Counted from the first letter of the stretch, positions 1 through 10,275 are shown. The stretch is DNA of 64,000 nt from Prostheceraeus crozeri (GCA_907163375.1 CAJQUW010006373.1:310001-374000), one strand, 5' to 3'. Program-made: numbers and translations. Notes: generated from the sequence alone by a model not told the origin.

Positions 1-22
1 TAAGTGTGTAACGTTTGTCAAC

Positions 23-454
23 ATGACCATCTTAAAATCAAAGACGCATGAGGCAAAAACTCATGCATTTAGAAAGCGAGCACTTTCAGCGTGGGAGGAA
101 AAGAGGTGTTGGATAGGACATGACATATCTCTTCCACATGGACATCCTGGCACAAACATATCGCAATCAAAAAGAATTAAACTCACACTACCACATTCAG
201 GAGATGTGCAAATAGATTCATTCTTAAATCAGTATTTTGATGATGTTTTAGTTGATATTCATTGTTGCTTTATGTATCGCTTTAGATTGCACTTTCTTGT
301 GAGTATATGCCTACAGTCAGTTCATTCCCACTATATCTGTGAAAAGACTTCCCCACTTTGTCAACACTTCTTCAAAACACTTTTTCATACATATCCTTTT
401 ATTTCAATAAAATTTTACAATGACTTTACCTTGTTTTCCGAAACACTGAAGTAA
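23..454 (+). CDS. hypothetical protein, left edge of element 1
   Basis: Open frame of 143 codons on the plus strand, converging on the minus-strand gene that ends at 426, with a short overlap. The first part is basic and hydrophilic and the second is rich in Phe, His and Cys. The same frame stays open to the left of the first ATG, so the true start may lie outside the window. I recognise no domain. It may be the end of a gene of element 1 or a chance frame; its position facing the convergent gene favours a real end of transcription here, but evidence is weak. Confidence 0.25.
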   Translation: MTILKSKTHEAKTHAFRKRALSAWEEKRCWIGHDISLPHGHPGTNISQSKRIKLTLPHSGDVQIDSFLNQYFDDVLVDIHCCFMYRFRLHFLVSICLQSVHSHYICEKTSPLCQHFFKTLFHTYPFISIKFYNDFTLFSETLK

Positions 455-1975
455 TGAGGAATTTAGTATCTTTCACATGGATGCACTCTTGTAAACCATT
501 TGTAATATTCAGAGAAACAGACGGGATAGTTTGTTTGATAACAGGATGGTAGAAAATAGGTTGAAGCATCTTCTCGACTATTCCATATAAAGCATCCTTA
601 TCATGAATGAAATTACGTAAAATGTATTCTTTTTTCTCACCAACAGAAATAGGTGAAATCAGATCACTTTGAATGTAGAGATGTTGTTCATGTTTATCAA
701 GTGTCATTGGTACTCCTACACCAATCGCGTATGAAGTAGCAAACCTATCTTCTAGCAATGAAAAGCCAATGAGTTTTTCAAATTGTTACTCAATTGACAT
801 TGAATGTGATCACCCAGCTTCAGAACAGCAATTTGATTTTTAATTGAAAACGAAATGTGATGTGCCTTTACATCATATCTACTTTTCAACACTTGCTTCA
901 ACTTATGTTGTATATATGGATTTATGACACGAATAAAGTTTTCAACTGTATTGTATAGACGCGGCATTGTATTGATACTAACTTTAGTTTTTTGATAAGA
1001 TTGGTAAATTTTCTTGATGCGATCACCATAGATGTCCACCCACCATTCATCATTAACTGAATCAGCTTTAGTGTGATATTCATGAGAAGCATAAACCAAA
1101 CCGCTTCCAATAATAGGCGATACATGTCTTACAAAATGACGCAAGGTTGGAGAGAAATAAACTGTAAGTTTGTCATTATATTTCTGAATAACCAACTTAT
1201 CCTTCCGAGCCATGACTTTCTCTCCATACTTCTTACCCACAGTCTCATTCCATCGTTTTGCTAACTCAATAAGTGTCAAAGGCTTGACACCACGCTTTTT
1301 CAAAATGATGCGTTCTTCACATTCTACAACATCTTCATCAAATATTTTGAATTTATAATGAAATTTGTTGATTCGATTTGAATAAACTTTTCTAACATTT
1401 GCAGTAGCAATTGACGTTAGATGTAGTCCATGACCAAAACCGAGATGTGGATAGAATTCATTATCCAACCTCAATGTAAGACCTTTAGTAAAAGAGTGAA
1501 AACGATAGAAGTGTCTCCCGTGCCATTCATAGATAGCAAAATCATAAACTTTCTGACCCTTATTTTTCATAATAGAAGCATTGCCACTATTGAATGCCTT
1601 GATGATTTTATCTTCATCCGATGATCCATAATAATCTGATTCTAACTGATTCCATTCATAATTCCACTTTCCATCTGATGTTAAATTGTATGGAAACTTG
1701 AATGCATTATTCATCGTTATTCCATCATGGGTGCGAGGAGTCAATACCATTTCTTCCAATTCATTCACATTCTGAATATTACTATCATAACAAATGCTGG
1801 AAACACCTACTTCCCATTCACCTTCTAGAAGTAATGGACGATTTAATTCTACTCGATGGTCTGATGGTTTATTATTGGAAAATTTATTCATAGAAGCACT
1901 ACTGGGTAAGTAAATTAGAAACGAATCTCTATTTTCACATTCCATACTAATCACATTGGAAAAATATATTAGCAT
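426..1975 (-). pseudogene. element 1 structural-type gene, tandem copy A ('GEWEVG' family)
   Basis: The N-terminal part carries a motif, GEWEVGVSSI, preceded by a Ser/Asn-rich stretch; this arrangement is familiar from uncharacterised proteins encoded by many animal Polintons. The C-terminal part has the phrase LYIQSDLISP, also typical of the family's end. The likely role is a virion surface or penton/spike-like protein, but this is inference from genomic company. The neighbour at 2098-3384 is a second member, so the gene is tandemly duplicated. The region looks broken (about one interruption), though two adjacent overlapping genes cannot be excluded. Confidence 0.6.
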
Positions 1976-2097
1976 ACTTTTGCATTAACTCTTCATTCGG
2001 AAATGGAGTGTGATACTTGTTACAGCATCTTTATGAAAAGGAATCAACGCACTAGCATCGTCAAAATTGCAATATCAATTTGTGGGATGTAGTTTGA

Positions 2098-3384
2098 TTA
2101 CAGCTTTGTATAATGCACTTTCTTGAAAGTATGCTCAGATAAAATACTACAGCTTTTTGGCTGGTATGGTATCATTGCTAGCAATGGAGCTTCAACATCT
2201 CCCACACGTACATCTTCACCAATAATGGAATATATCTGAAAATAGTTAATACGACGCGATAGCGACATGTCTGCGCTAGCTTTTGTTACAGTACCACTTT
2301 TGAAAGTATTTTGATCAAATCCCAAAATGTCCATTAGGGTATTGTCCATAATCAGCTCAATATTTTTCCCACTTGCACTAAGAGACAGAACACCTTCTTT
2401 TTCAGAAAAAGAAATATGCTGTTCATTAATCACTTCATTCAAATAATTTATAGCCAATTTCACTGAAGTGATAATGCGAGGTGTCAACACTTTTGTTTAC
2501 GTAAGATACCACCTACAGGATCTATACACTTTCTAAAGATACGGACCATTCTGTATCAAATTCATTTGAACTATTATGTTGTCCCAGATAGCGCATATTA
2601 CATTTTCCATGAAGAGCTGCAGAACTATGTCGCAAGAACTGATGAAAATCTTCTGAACAAACCAATACTAGATCATCATCTTTTAGTTTATTGATTGCGA
2701 TATTATTAGACCCTTTGTTGTAAGTTAATTTTGCCACTTGTTCACCATCTACTCGAAGGAGATAATTAAATTTCTTCAACAATGCTTCAGGAGTCATGTT
2801 CGTCTTTCTTGCCTTAATCACAATCTTCTTCACCAACGTCTTTTCATTTTTCGGAATAAGATCCACATAATAGGTTTTCTCTTTATAAATTGAATTTTAC
2901 AACCTCTTGGATAGTAATTAGCTTTATAATTATCATAGCTTGTCAAGGCGCTAGCAAAGTAACCTAAATCATTTCTTAAAATCGGACTTAAAGCAACAAT
3001 CCTATCTTTATCAACTGTATGATACATATGATCATATTCACCATTGTGGGGAGTAAACTCGACAATGTGTCTACATGCTTTATTCAGGAAATCAAATACG
3101 AACTTTTTACATGTTGAGAAATCTTTCTTCGCCCATTTCGGAATGTAAGCTCGACATCCCTCTTCACACTGATAGGCATCTGTACGTCTCATATTAATAG
3201 TCATCACTTCATGATCAAAAGTATAGACATAGTTACTGTGAACAATTTGGGTGACGCCTACTTCCCACTTCCCATTCACTTGTTGTGTATTATCAATGGG
3301 AGAAGAAAAGATAGCAGCTAGATTGCCAACGAATCTATTTGTTGCCACATTACCAAGCAAAACATGATAGAATGAAATTTTCAT
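2098..3384 (-). pseudogene. element 1 structural-type gene, tandem copy B ('GEWEVG' family)
   Basis: Second member of the same family as 426-1975. Near its N terminus it has NGKWEVGVTQI, matching GEWEVGVSSI in copy A, and near its C terminus FQIYSIIGED, matching the LYIQSDLI phrase of copy A. The copies are diverged, so the duplication is not recent. It looks broken, with about two interruptions. Its start lies only about 24 bp from the start of a plus-strand gene at 3409, so the two probably share a short divergent promoter. A role in the particle surface is inferred, not shown. Confidence 0.55.
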
Positions 3385-3408
3385 TTCGGTAATCTATACA
3401 TCACCAAT

Positions 3409-3777
3409 TTGCATAGCATTATGAAGACTTGGATTTTGGACTCTCTACAATATATTAAAGTTGATCGCGATGGAAACGTTCATTTCAAGAATTCTTATGG
3501 AAATACATCGAAAGGAATTGCAGTAACATGGCGACAATTTTTCAATCTTAATGATATCATGAGGGATTTGGAGTATTTCAAAACGTTGAAATTCATCTCC
3601 TTGGGTAATCAAGTTTGGCTTCAATATCACAGAAATGAAATTCAAATCTATCATTCTCATATCTCCATCTATTTCTCATTTCGCAAATGTAATTGGGAAA
3701 AATATAAAAGATGTGTACATCGCTCCATTACGTCATTCATTCGACGCGAGTTCATCGCATTGCCATGCAAATCTTAA
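3409..3777 (+). CDS. small protein, possibly PC4-like DNA-binding; paralogue 1
   Basis: A 122-residue basic protein and the first of the plus-strand genes inside element 1. The central phrase KGIAVTWRQFFNLNDIMRD, preceded by a DGNVHF strand, recalls the transcription coactivator PC4/Sub1 fold, where beta strands lead to a KGI-S-L turn and a helix. This is a weak, motif-level resemblance. A second, related copy follows immediately (3812-4245), sharing phrases such as 'IQIYHS' and 'HRSI'. Together with the TBP-like gene after it this suggests a transcription-related cassette, but function is unproven. Confidence 0.4.
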   Translation: MHSIMKTWILDSLQYIKVDRDGNVHFKNSYGNTSKGIAVTWRQFFNLNDIMRDLEYFKTLKFISLGNQVWLQYHRNEIQIYHSHISIYFSFRKCNWEKYKRCVHRSITSFIRREFIALPCKS

Positions 3778-3811
3778 TCAGACACCATCTTCAACACAAT
3801 GTCACACTCCA

Positions 3812-4245
3812 TCATGAAGACTTGGAAATTGGATTTCCTACAATATGTTGAGATTGATCATGAACGAAACTAATTTTTTAAAGATTATACTGGAAATGTA
3901 AGAAGAGTATTTGCTTTATCATATCGACATTTTCAGTCTCTAAATCATATCATGAAGGACTTAAAATACTTCTATATGAAAAGACATCCACGCATAGGAA
4001 ATCGCATATGGTTGCGACTCAACAAACAGCGAATTCAAATCTATCATTCACAACTTTCCACCTACTTCACATTTCATCAGGGCAGTTGCGAAAAGTATAA
4101 AAGGAAGATACATCGCTCTATTTACTCATTTCTTCATCATGAAACGTCATCGCTACACCATCGTCAACATTCTCCGACGCATCAGACTCTACACGAAAAT
4201 CGATCTCGCAACATTACATCAACAAAGTCCAAACAGCAAGTATGA
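3812..4245 (+). pseudogene. paralogue 2 of the possible PC4-like protein
   Basis: DNA and protein resemble the preceding gene at 3409-3777: both begin with Met-Lys-Thr-Trp, share a long central region, and share IQIYHS followed by a basic stretch and HRSI. It is therefore a tandem duplicate. The copy looks broken (about one interruption). Its end overlaps the start of the TBP-like frame at 4139. Function is as uncertain as for the first copy. Confidence 0.4.
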
Positions 4246-4516
4246 TTCGGGTCGATCGCAGATGTTAGTGGTGAAGATGAGCAGTTTACGGAATCTTCAA
4301 CTCTTCCCAAATGGAACTGTTCAGATTCTCGGAGCCCTTTCTCATTCATCAGCGCGGTTAATGCGCTTAGAGCTTCAGAAACTACTACGACGGATATGGA
4401 AGATGGAGAAGTGTGTGATGTCGAATCTGACTGTGGACAATATGGTGATCTCTACTCAATTGAGTGAAGATGTATCATTATTAAAGATTCATACCAGCAG
4501 TTTCAATTTGTGTTAA
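4139..4516 (+). CDS. TATA-binding-protein-like frame in element 1
   Basis: 125 residues. After a basic N-terminal part, the stretch LQLFPNGTVQILGALSHSSA, followed by an amphipathic Arg/Leu-rich helix, matches the pattern of one TBP repeat: hydrophobic strand, F-x-x-G-x-V-x-x-x-G hairpin, then a long helix. TBP repeats in eukaryotes and giant viruses share this layout. TBP-like sequence appears to continue downstream to about 4,680, where a second 'I-TG' hairpin-like phrase occurs, so the copy is probably broken. The gene sits on the plus strand against the capsid module and ends at a polyadenylation signal facing the protease gene. I infer a viral-type general transcription factor; a structure-based search is needed. 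Confidence 0.45.
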   Translation: MKRHRYTIVNILRRIRLYTKIDLATLHQQSPNSKYDSGRSQMLVVKMSSLRNLQLFPNGTVQILGALSHSSARLMRLELQKLLRRIWKMEKCVMSNLTVDNMVISTQLSEDVSLLKIHTSSFNLC

Positions 4517-4679
4517 GAACCAGAACTCTTTCCCGCGGCTCTCATTAGTTGCTGGTTACCTGTACATGCTGCAATCTTTCATAATAGTAAAGTTATCATT
4601 ACTGGACTGAAATATGAAATGCAAGCAGATACGATCCTAGATTATTTAATCGAGTATGTACATAACCAGCGGATTGTAA

Positions 4680-4718
4680 AATAAAAACAATTTTTATTCC
4701 AACATGATGCTTTTTATT
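4680..4718. terminator. facing polyadenylation signals between convergent genes
   Basis: AATAAA on the plus strand at 4680-4685 follows the TBP-like gene. On the minus strand AATAAA occurs at 4693-4698 and 4713-4718, the latter overlapping the stop of the protease gene. The two gene sets therefore converge here with almost no spacer, as in compact viral genomes. Confidence 0.6.
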
Positions 4719-5175
4719 TCAAATCATTATAGAACACACAAATCATCTTTTCATTAGAAGATGGATTACATAAAAACTTTTGAATAACAGATTTAAATCG
4801 ACGTACATGCAAACGTTTTAAAATGAAGTACAATACGAAAGCACCACAAGTTGATGAAAGTGGATGTTGTAGTATGCGCTCATTTCGTTGATATTGACGC
4901 GTATGTTTTCTCAACCACTGTTGTGTTGGTATATTTGGAGGTTGAGCAAGAGAGTCAAATAGTTCACCGCGTCTGTCTTTTCCAATAAAGATAGCTTTCC
5001 AATGCTCACCTTCCAAATTCTGTGAATGAGTGTGCAATACGATAAAGATGAGATACTGTTTTACTGTAGTTGGTAGGGTATCTAGCGCATAGACATTATC
5101 AAAAGCTTTCAACGTAGCTCTATCTGCATTACGCTGTATTTTAGCTTTAACATCGACAGCATTCAACCAACTCAT
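4714..5175 (-). CDS. adenain-like cysteine protease (PRO)
   Basis: 153 residues. The adenovirus-protease (C5/Ulp-like) triad is visible in order: His58 in GEHWKAIFI, Asp74 in LFDSL, Cys110 in STCGAFVLYF, with Gln103 before the cysteine in the oxyanion position. In Polintons this enzyme is thought to mature capsid proteins. The length is a little below that of adenain (about 200). It abuts the capsid gene at 5175, head to tail on the same strand, which matches the usual protease-capsid neighbourhood. This frame looks whole. Confidence 0.88.
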   Translation of the reverse strand: MSWLNAVDVKAKIQRNADRATLKAFDNVYALDTLPTTVKQYLIFIVLHTHSQNLEGEHWKAIFIGKDRRGELFDSLAQPPNIPTQQWLRKHTRQYQRNERILQHPLSSTCGAFVLYFILKRLHVRRFKSVIQKFLCNPSSNEKMICVFYNDLK

Positions 5176-6451
5176 CAGCGATTATAGTGAAGAATCACGT
5201 CACGATACTTTGTTATTTGAATACTTGAATCAAAGACTGCATGAATTAATATATTGATCGTCTCCCTTAGCGTTGTTTTGAACTCCAGATTCAAGAAAAT
5301 ATTGTGAGGAACGTTAGCTTGACGATAAGGTGCACTAATATCGCTGTCGGCAGTCAAATCAAATGCATAAATAGTACATCCATTTTTAAACTCTTTCATT
5401 GTGAGTCCGTTGGTATCGTCTGTGTTGTAAAAGCCAAAGACATTCATGTAATCAACATAACTACGCAGAAATTGATAAGAAGTAAAATCTGATTTATAGG
5501 GTGGACCAGGATGGCTAACACCATTTACACTCAAAGCAATTTCACTTGAATTGTTGTGTTTGAAGTTGAAAGGATTCTTCTCGACATTACCATTGAATGC
5601 ATCATTTTCAACCATTGCTACCATGAGGAGCTTTGGCGCTTCCGATGGAAAAAGACCATCTTTCATAAAACTCTTTTGATCTTTAGGAATAGTAAATGTG
5701 AGAAGCTTTGTATGTTGAATGGGAGAAATGGCATTGTTGCGGTTAAGACCCTCAGCATGTCCTCTAATTACCCTTGGATTAGCCACCACTCGACGAATGT
5801 ATACTGTATTATCTTCCACATGAATTTTAAATTTCACAACTGAAGCAAAAGCATTCAACAAAAATTCAGGCTTATTCAATGTAAGTTTGACTCGCATGCT
5901 GGTACTACAGAGTAAAACTTTTGATTGTCTGAAGAAGCTAAATTTAGTGGACCATATAGCTGACATACTTTACTATCTTTAATCAAAGCATATCGCTTTA
6001 CAAAACCAGTGTTTGTCTCACTATCAAATAGTGCTGCTTGATCTCTATACCATCTCATTGCTTCCATATGACTGTTTTGAGCTGCTGGATGAAACTGTGA
6101 TAGAGCATTCAAATATGCTTTATAGGGATAATCGCTTTGACCACATTCCACCTGTTGCTCTCCAATAGTTAGAGAAACATCGCGAAACAATGTAGCCAGC
6201 GGTAAATTGTTCAGACCAACTTTATGTGCATCTTCAATTTTAATTCCATCTTCCTGTTGAATTCTAAACCTCACATCAACCATCTCAGAACTCAAATCAA
6301 TGTATACATCGCTTGCGCCAGGAATAACAAATTCAATAGGACCAGTATTCTCAGTTGTACGAGGATGATAATCTACAATACTTGAACTAAGAATGTCTGT
6401 CTGTACTCCTTGTTGATCAAACAAACAAAAACCTGAAGTTTTGCACTCCAT
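5175..6451 (-). pseudogene. major capsid protein (double jelly-roll) region
   Basis: The N-terminal part has the family opening, a short Cys-containing leader then DLFD-like 'LFDQQGVQTDIL' and 'GPIEFVIPG', followed by strands ending in an Arg-Phe-Arg-Ile motif and 'LATLFRDVSLTIGEQ'. The C-terminal part contains Pro-Gly-rich loops and a terminal beta-strand region typical of Polinton major capsid proteins. In the family this protein builds the icosahedral shell. Total length (about 425 codons) is somewhat short of many family members. It looks broken, with about one interruption. Neighbours are the protease and a basic core-like protein. Confidence 0.82.
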
Positions 6452-6453
6452 GA

Positions 6454-6939
6454 CTAGAAGTTATGACAGCGTCGTCGTTTAGCACTTGATGAAAGATGGT
6501 TGAAAAAAAAAGAAACACAGCGCGCGCGACGTTTGCGTGAATGCCTTTTCCTAGTTCTGTTTGAAGCTCGCTTCTCACCACCTCCGCCCTGTTTTCTTTT
6601 TCTTCTAACATTCATTCGTTTAGGTGCTTTCTTTTGTTGAGTAGCATTCAAAGTTTCCTGCAATGTTCTTAAACCGCGTTCCTTCCCACGATTTAGTAAA
6701 GTACTCTTTACAATTTTACCACTGGTAATATCATTAACAACATCACCAGCAAAGCCAACAGCATTATTGAAAAAAGTTCGTTTTAAAGATCTTCCGACAG
6801 TAGATAAGAGACGTGCTACAACAGATTTCAGCGCACCAAATATGCTACCTCCACGTTGACGGCGGGTGCGCTGTAAATTGGACCCACGCCACTTAGATAG
6901 GAGGGGCGTGAATGAATAAAACGATGCAGTCGGATTCAT
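6454..6939 (-). CDS. small very basic core-like protein
   Basis: 161 residues, strongly Arg/Lys-rich in its C-terminal half with runs such as RRKRKQGGGGEKR, and Arg/Gly-rich near the N terminus (RRQRGGSIFG). It ends three bases before the capsid gene starts. Small basic proteins in this position in Polintons and adenoviruses are thought to coat DNA or cement the capsid (pX/pVI-like). The Gly-Gly-Ser motif after a basic stretch could be a site for the adenain-type protease, which cuts after Gly-Gly or Gly-x-Gly motifs; that is inference. The frame looks whole. Confidence 0.55.
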   Translation of the reverse strand: MNPTASFYSFTPLLSKWRGSNLQRTRRQRGGSIFGALKSVVARLLSTVGRSLKRTFFNNAVGFAGDVVNDITSGKIVKSTLLNRGKERGLRTLQETLNATQQKKAPKRMNVRRKRKQGGGGEKRASNRTRKRHSRKRRARCVSFFFNHLSSSAKRRRCHNF

Positions 6940-6989
6940 AACTTAGACCTTGACATTACAAGTTATATCTTTGCATAAATCACTGACGA

Positions 6990-8065
6990 TCGCGTAGATG
7001 AAAGATATCTGCACGACACATCCAAGAGTTCATACTTGAAGGACAACCGACCCATTTTACAAGACACCATTCTCACCTTGTCGTTTCCTACTTCGAATGA
7101 TTTTCTCTACTAAGTATGTTTCACTTTGAGTGACCAACTCAATCTCATCACGATAAAAGCTACCATCCATTTCTTCATTATCGTAATCTTTCAAATTGTA
7201 AGTGGTTGGGGAGTCTTCTTTATTGATACTTAAAACTGAAAATTTCTTCTGTCCAATTCAGGAGATAACCTCTGGCAAAAACACTCTTAACTTTTGATAT
7301 GCGAACTTAATCACCTATTTTGACATCACTTTTTGCATTATTACGCTTACGTTGGAATGTTTCACGCACTCTATCTACGTTTTCAGCATTCACATCCGCT
7401 GGTCTGAGTCCAATAGAACGATGAATAGAGTGATTGTAGGCATAAAGCGCATCTTGTAGAACCTTTGTCCAATTTTGTGTTAAGTTGGCAGTGAAATGTC
7501 GCCACAAGCGATTTTTTAATGTGCGATTAAAACGTTCAACTAGTGCAGCCTTATAAGCACTCTCTACACTAAACAGCTCAATATCATATCCCTCAAATAA
7601 TCTTCCCACATGCTGATTTTCGAACTCTTTTCCTTGATCACTCTGAATTCTCTTTGGAAAACGACCCCCTTGAAAAATTGACTGGAATGCCTTTGGTACT
7701 CGTTTACTTTCTTTAGTTTTTAAAGGTTGAGCCCACGCATAACGCGAGAAAATATCAATGACGGTTAAGATAAAATTGTGTCCCGAGTTATGTTTTGAAA
7801 TAGAAGCAACGTCACACAAATTTGGTTGCCACTGTTCATCAATGTCATGAGCAATATAATAACGGGTCCGGTACTTCTTTTTCGCTTGTTTGTGGAGTGT
7901 ATATGTACCTTGACCCTTTAACCATTGTTTAACTTGTGAGTGTGGAAGACCGCCCGCTTTTGACAATTTCTTTGTAGATCCAAATCCTGCTGGATGTTTT
8001 ACATCATAATATATTGACTTTAAAAGTTTATCCGATGACGACTGACTCTTCCTCCTTCTTCTCAT
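6990..8065 (-). pseudogene. retroviral-type integrase (INT)
   Basis: The main frame (7307-8065) has an rve integrase core with Asp85 (LCDVAS), Asp143 (SDQGKEF) and Glu177 (LVERFNRTLK), the acidic triad with the usual roughly 33-35 residue spacing between the last two. The N-terminal part is basic and has 'KLSKAGGLPHSQVKQWL', typical of Polinton integrases. Sequence resembling the usual chromodomain-like C terminus continues to about 6,990. The gene is expected to insert the element into chromosomes with a 6-bp target duplication. It looks broken, with about one interruption. Its start overlaps the Cys-rich gene at 8028-8237. Confidence 0.88.
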
Positions 8066-8237
8066 GCTTTTGCTTTCTTACCTCTTTGCATTTACAGCAA
8101 CCACAGGATTTATGGGATTTACGTTTACATTGCCTAGGAGTCTCATTGCGAGAGCTGCCACAACAAGTACAAGTTACAGTTACATTTACTTCCGGCGGCC
8201 CATTACATGGTAAGCAACACATCTGCTTCATATTCAT
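8028..8237 (-). CDS. small cysteine-rich protein
   Basis: 69 residues with 11 cysteines arranged in pairs (CCLPC, CTCC, CGCCKC) and a Lys/Glu-rich tail. It lies just upstream of the integrase and overlaps its start by about 38 bp, so the two could be translated from one transcript. Pairs of cysteines suggest metal binding or a disulfide-rich fold. I do not recognise a family. The sparse antisense frame over the same bases looks like a shadow. Confidence 0.45.
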   Translation of the reverse strand: MNMKQMCCLPCNGPPEVNVTVTCTCCGSSRNETPRQCKRKSHKSCGCCKCKEVRKQKHEKKEEESVVIG

Positions 8238-8319
8238 AGTCTGAGAACATGTATTTCCTTGGAGGAGTTCTTTTACGTCGTTCTCTTCCCCTTGTTTGCC
8301 TGATATGTGTGGGAGGGGA

Positions 8320-8904
8320 TTAAGAAGGTGATCTCTTAAACCAATTCCTTAGCATTTTTATTTTACTCTTAACCGGTGAAGTAGATGAAGTAGCATCAAC
8401 TGCTGAAATAGAATCAATTTCTTTCAATGTTTCATTATTCAAAGCAAATTTTGGAACATTGTGCTTTTCCAATAGTTTAAGAAAGTAAGACCATTCAGGT
8501 GGGACATAGCCTTGACGGCGCTTTCTGCGTGTTGCATACTTAATCAAGTCTTCATAACGTAAAGCGTTAATGATTTCATTTTCATCTGAAATGATTTCTC
8601 CTCTATCATTCACAGTGACATGTGGTTCAATGCTGTTGAAAAGGGACATTGCATGTGCGCGAGATGCTAAAGGTGTAGCAGTCGAAACAGAGTCACGCAT
8701 CTTATTCTTCAAACTTTTTAATTCTTCGACAGTTTCCGATTGTAATAACACAGCACGATGTGGATCTTTGATATGCGCATTTTGCTGATAATTTAATTCA
8801 TTCTTATAAATTTGATTTGCGAAAGGTTGTCTTACTTGTTGCATGGCAGTCAATTGCACATATTCATCCTGAGGAAAGACAACCATGCGAGAATAAAAAC
8901 TCAT
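8320..8904 (-). CDS. conserved Polinton small protein of unknown role
   Basis: 194 residues. The layout matches an uncharacterised protein seen in many animal Polintons and adintoviruses: an N-terminal 'M-x-F/Y-x-R-M-x-V-x-P' start, a charged helical middle, a segment about a short repeated structural block ('SLFNSIEPHVTVNDRGEII'), and a C-terminal P-x-x-W-x-x-F-x-x-L-L motif (PPEWSYFLKLLEKHNVP). It overlaps the ATPase gene by four bases, start against stop, consistent with co-expression. A virion or assembly role is inferred from its place between ATPase and integrase. Confidence 0.55.
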   Translation of the reverse strand: MSFYSRMVVFPQDEYVQLTAMQQVRQPFANQIYKNELNYQQNAHIKDPHRAVLLQSETVEELKSLKNKMRDSVSTATPLASRAHAMSLFNSIEPHVTVNDRGEIISDENEIINALRYEDLIKYATRRKRRQGYVPPEWSYFLKLLEKHNVPKFALNNETLKEIDSISAVDATSSTSPVKSKIKMLRNWFKRSPS

Positions 8905-9567
8905 AGTTTGTAGATAATCATAGGCTCTTTCAAAATATCACTTCGAAATCTTAATTCTTCCGGACACTCCTGTGTAAAATCAATAAATAAGTAACCGTGT
9001 GGTTTCTCAGTTGCTGCTTGAAAAATTTCAATTAAGGCTTTTGAACCTCTTGGCGCAACTTGTCGCGCTAAAATTTCAAATTGACATCTATCCCGTGGAT
9101 TCTCAAAAATAGCGTAATAGTGTGTATTTAGGTTTCGTGTGCGGTCTTCTTTCCCATCAGGAAACAAATTTTGCGTGATATGGATTATAAAGCATCTTTT
9201 GTGATGTGCTGCGCGAGTGAACACATCTGCTTTCTTTTAATAGATCATCCAATACAGCGACATCATTGGGCTGAATCGTATCTACTGGAACATTTCCTTC
9301 ATTTCGAATAAAGTTACGACGTTGCAATTCCTGAAAGAGTGACAGTTGATAAATTCCATAACACCAAATCACTCGATTGATAGGTTCCCTAAACAACTGT
9401 TTTCTTTTATCTAGCAAATTCAGAGTGAAAGCAGTTTTACCTGCATGGGATGGACCTGATACAGTCAGAACTTTATCACATTGAAGTCTGAAATCCATTT
9501 TAATATTTTGGGATTCAATATTTGCATAATTGACGCTTAGGATTAAAGATTCTACCCAATATGTCAC
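8901..9567 (-). pseudogene. A32/FtsK-HerA-like packaging ATPase
   Basis: The N-terminal part contains a Walker A motif, SGPSHAGKTAF, followed by a short spacer and 'RVIWCYG', and a Walker B motif, DVAVLDDLL, in the arrangement of the A32-like genome-packaging ATPases of Polintons and NCLDVs. The C-terminal part keeps 'ITQNLFPDGK' followed by a basic 'RTRNLN' sensor-like stretch and 'FENPRD', also typical. The enzyme is expected to pump DNA into the capsid. The region looks broken, with about one interruption. Confidence 0.85.
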
Positions 9568-9817
9568 CTACTACAGGAGTTAACAGTGGAAGTAACACTG
9601 AAAGGAAACCGCCCTTTTGTGTCAGAGTTTTCCTCTTTCTTTGATGGGTAACTTTGGGATTGGAGATGAATCGCAATTTCGTAGTATGTCGCTTAAGTAA
9701 CTTTCGTTGTTGTGATGATAATTTCTTTGTCCTCAAACGTCTCACATAAGAAACAATTTCTCGAATAAATTTATCATTAGCATGTCGTATAGCATTATCT
9801 CGATGATTTCCTTTCAT
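9515..9817 (-). CDS. pX-like basic protein with hydrophobic C-terminal segment
   Basis: 100 residues. It begins with a basic helical region (LLKRHTTKLRF, then HQRKRKTLTQKGG) and ends with a hydrophobic stretch, FLSVLLPLLTPVVGDILG. This 'KGGFLxxLLPLL' pattern is widespread in Polinton and adintovirus small proteins and resembles adenovirus pX/mu and pVI, where the double Gly may be a protease site and the hydrophobic part membrane-active. It overlaps the start of the ATPase gene. The frame looks whole. Confidence 0.65.
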   Translation of the reverse strand: MKGNHRDNAIRHANDKFIREIVSYVRRLRTKKLSSQQRKLLKRHTTKLRFISNPKVTHQRKRKTLTQKGGFLSVLLPLLTPVVGDILGRIFNPKRQLCKY

Positions 9818-9936
9818 TCGTTGAAGAGCTCAAATGGCCTCAAAAAATTTTGAAGACTTTCGACTTTTGCGTTTCGCCATTTTTCACTTAACCATTGTCA
9901 CAACTTGATTTTCCCACATTTACAAAGGTGCTAACT

Positions 9937-10275
9937 TTAATGACAGAAGTGACACTCAAAATGAGCTATATCACAGTGACTGCATTGACAAAGTTGAATA
10001 CAGTATCGTATGAAACAGCGCTGGCAGAAAGTATGCCTACATCTCTCAAAGATGCGTTTTTCACTTCCATCCTTTCGCTTACATACATCGCACACATTTT
10101 CACTCTTGCTAACAACTTCTAAAGCAAGTCTTTTTGAAGACATGAACTTGCTAGCCTTTTCTAAATAATAGACACATGTGCAGAAGGAATATACTTCGAG
10201 AGTGAGCAGACACAACTCGAAAACCAATTTTGCTACGATCAAGTACCATTGCATCTTTAAGTTTCTTTTATACAA
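9937..10275 (-). CDS. RING-finger membrane protein
   Basis: 112 residues. An N-terminal hydrophobic segment (about residues 8-40) could span a membrane. The C-terminal half has a RING-type set: CDVC, then 'ERCRHTFCQRC' giving C-x-H-x3-C-x2-C, then CQCSHC. RING proteins usually act as ubiquitin ligases, and viral RING proteins often block host defence; that role is inferred here. It lies between the polymerase-N-like gene and the pX-like gene and overlaps the former by 19 bp. A second, degenerate RING-like frame lies at 11355. Confidence 0.6.
   Translation of the reverse strand: MYKRNLKMQWYLIVAKLVFELCLLTLEVYSFCTCVYYLEKASKFMSSKRLALEVVSKSENVCDVCKRKDGSEKRIFERCRHTFCQRCFIRYCIQLCQCSHCDIAHFECHFCH

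Noticed and set aside
8014-8244. Plus-strand frame opposite the Cys-rich gene
   Set aside because: Shadow of the minus-strand genes; low-complexity Phe/Leu product.
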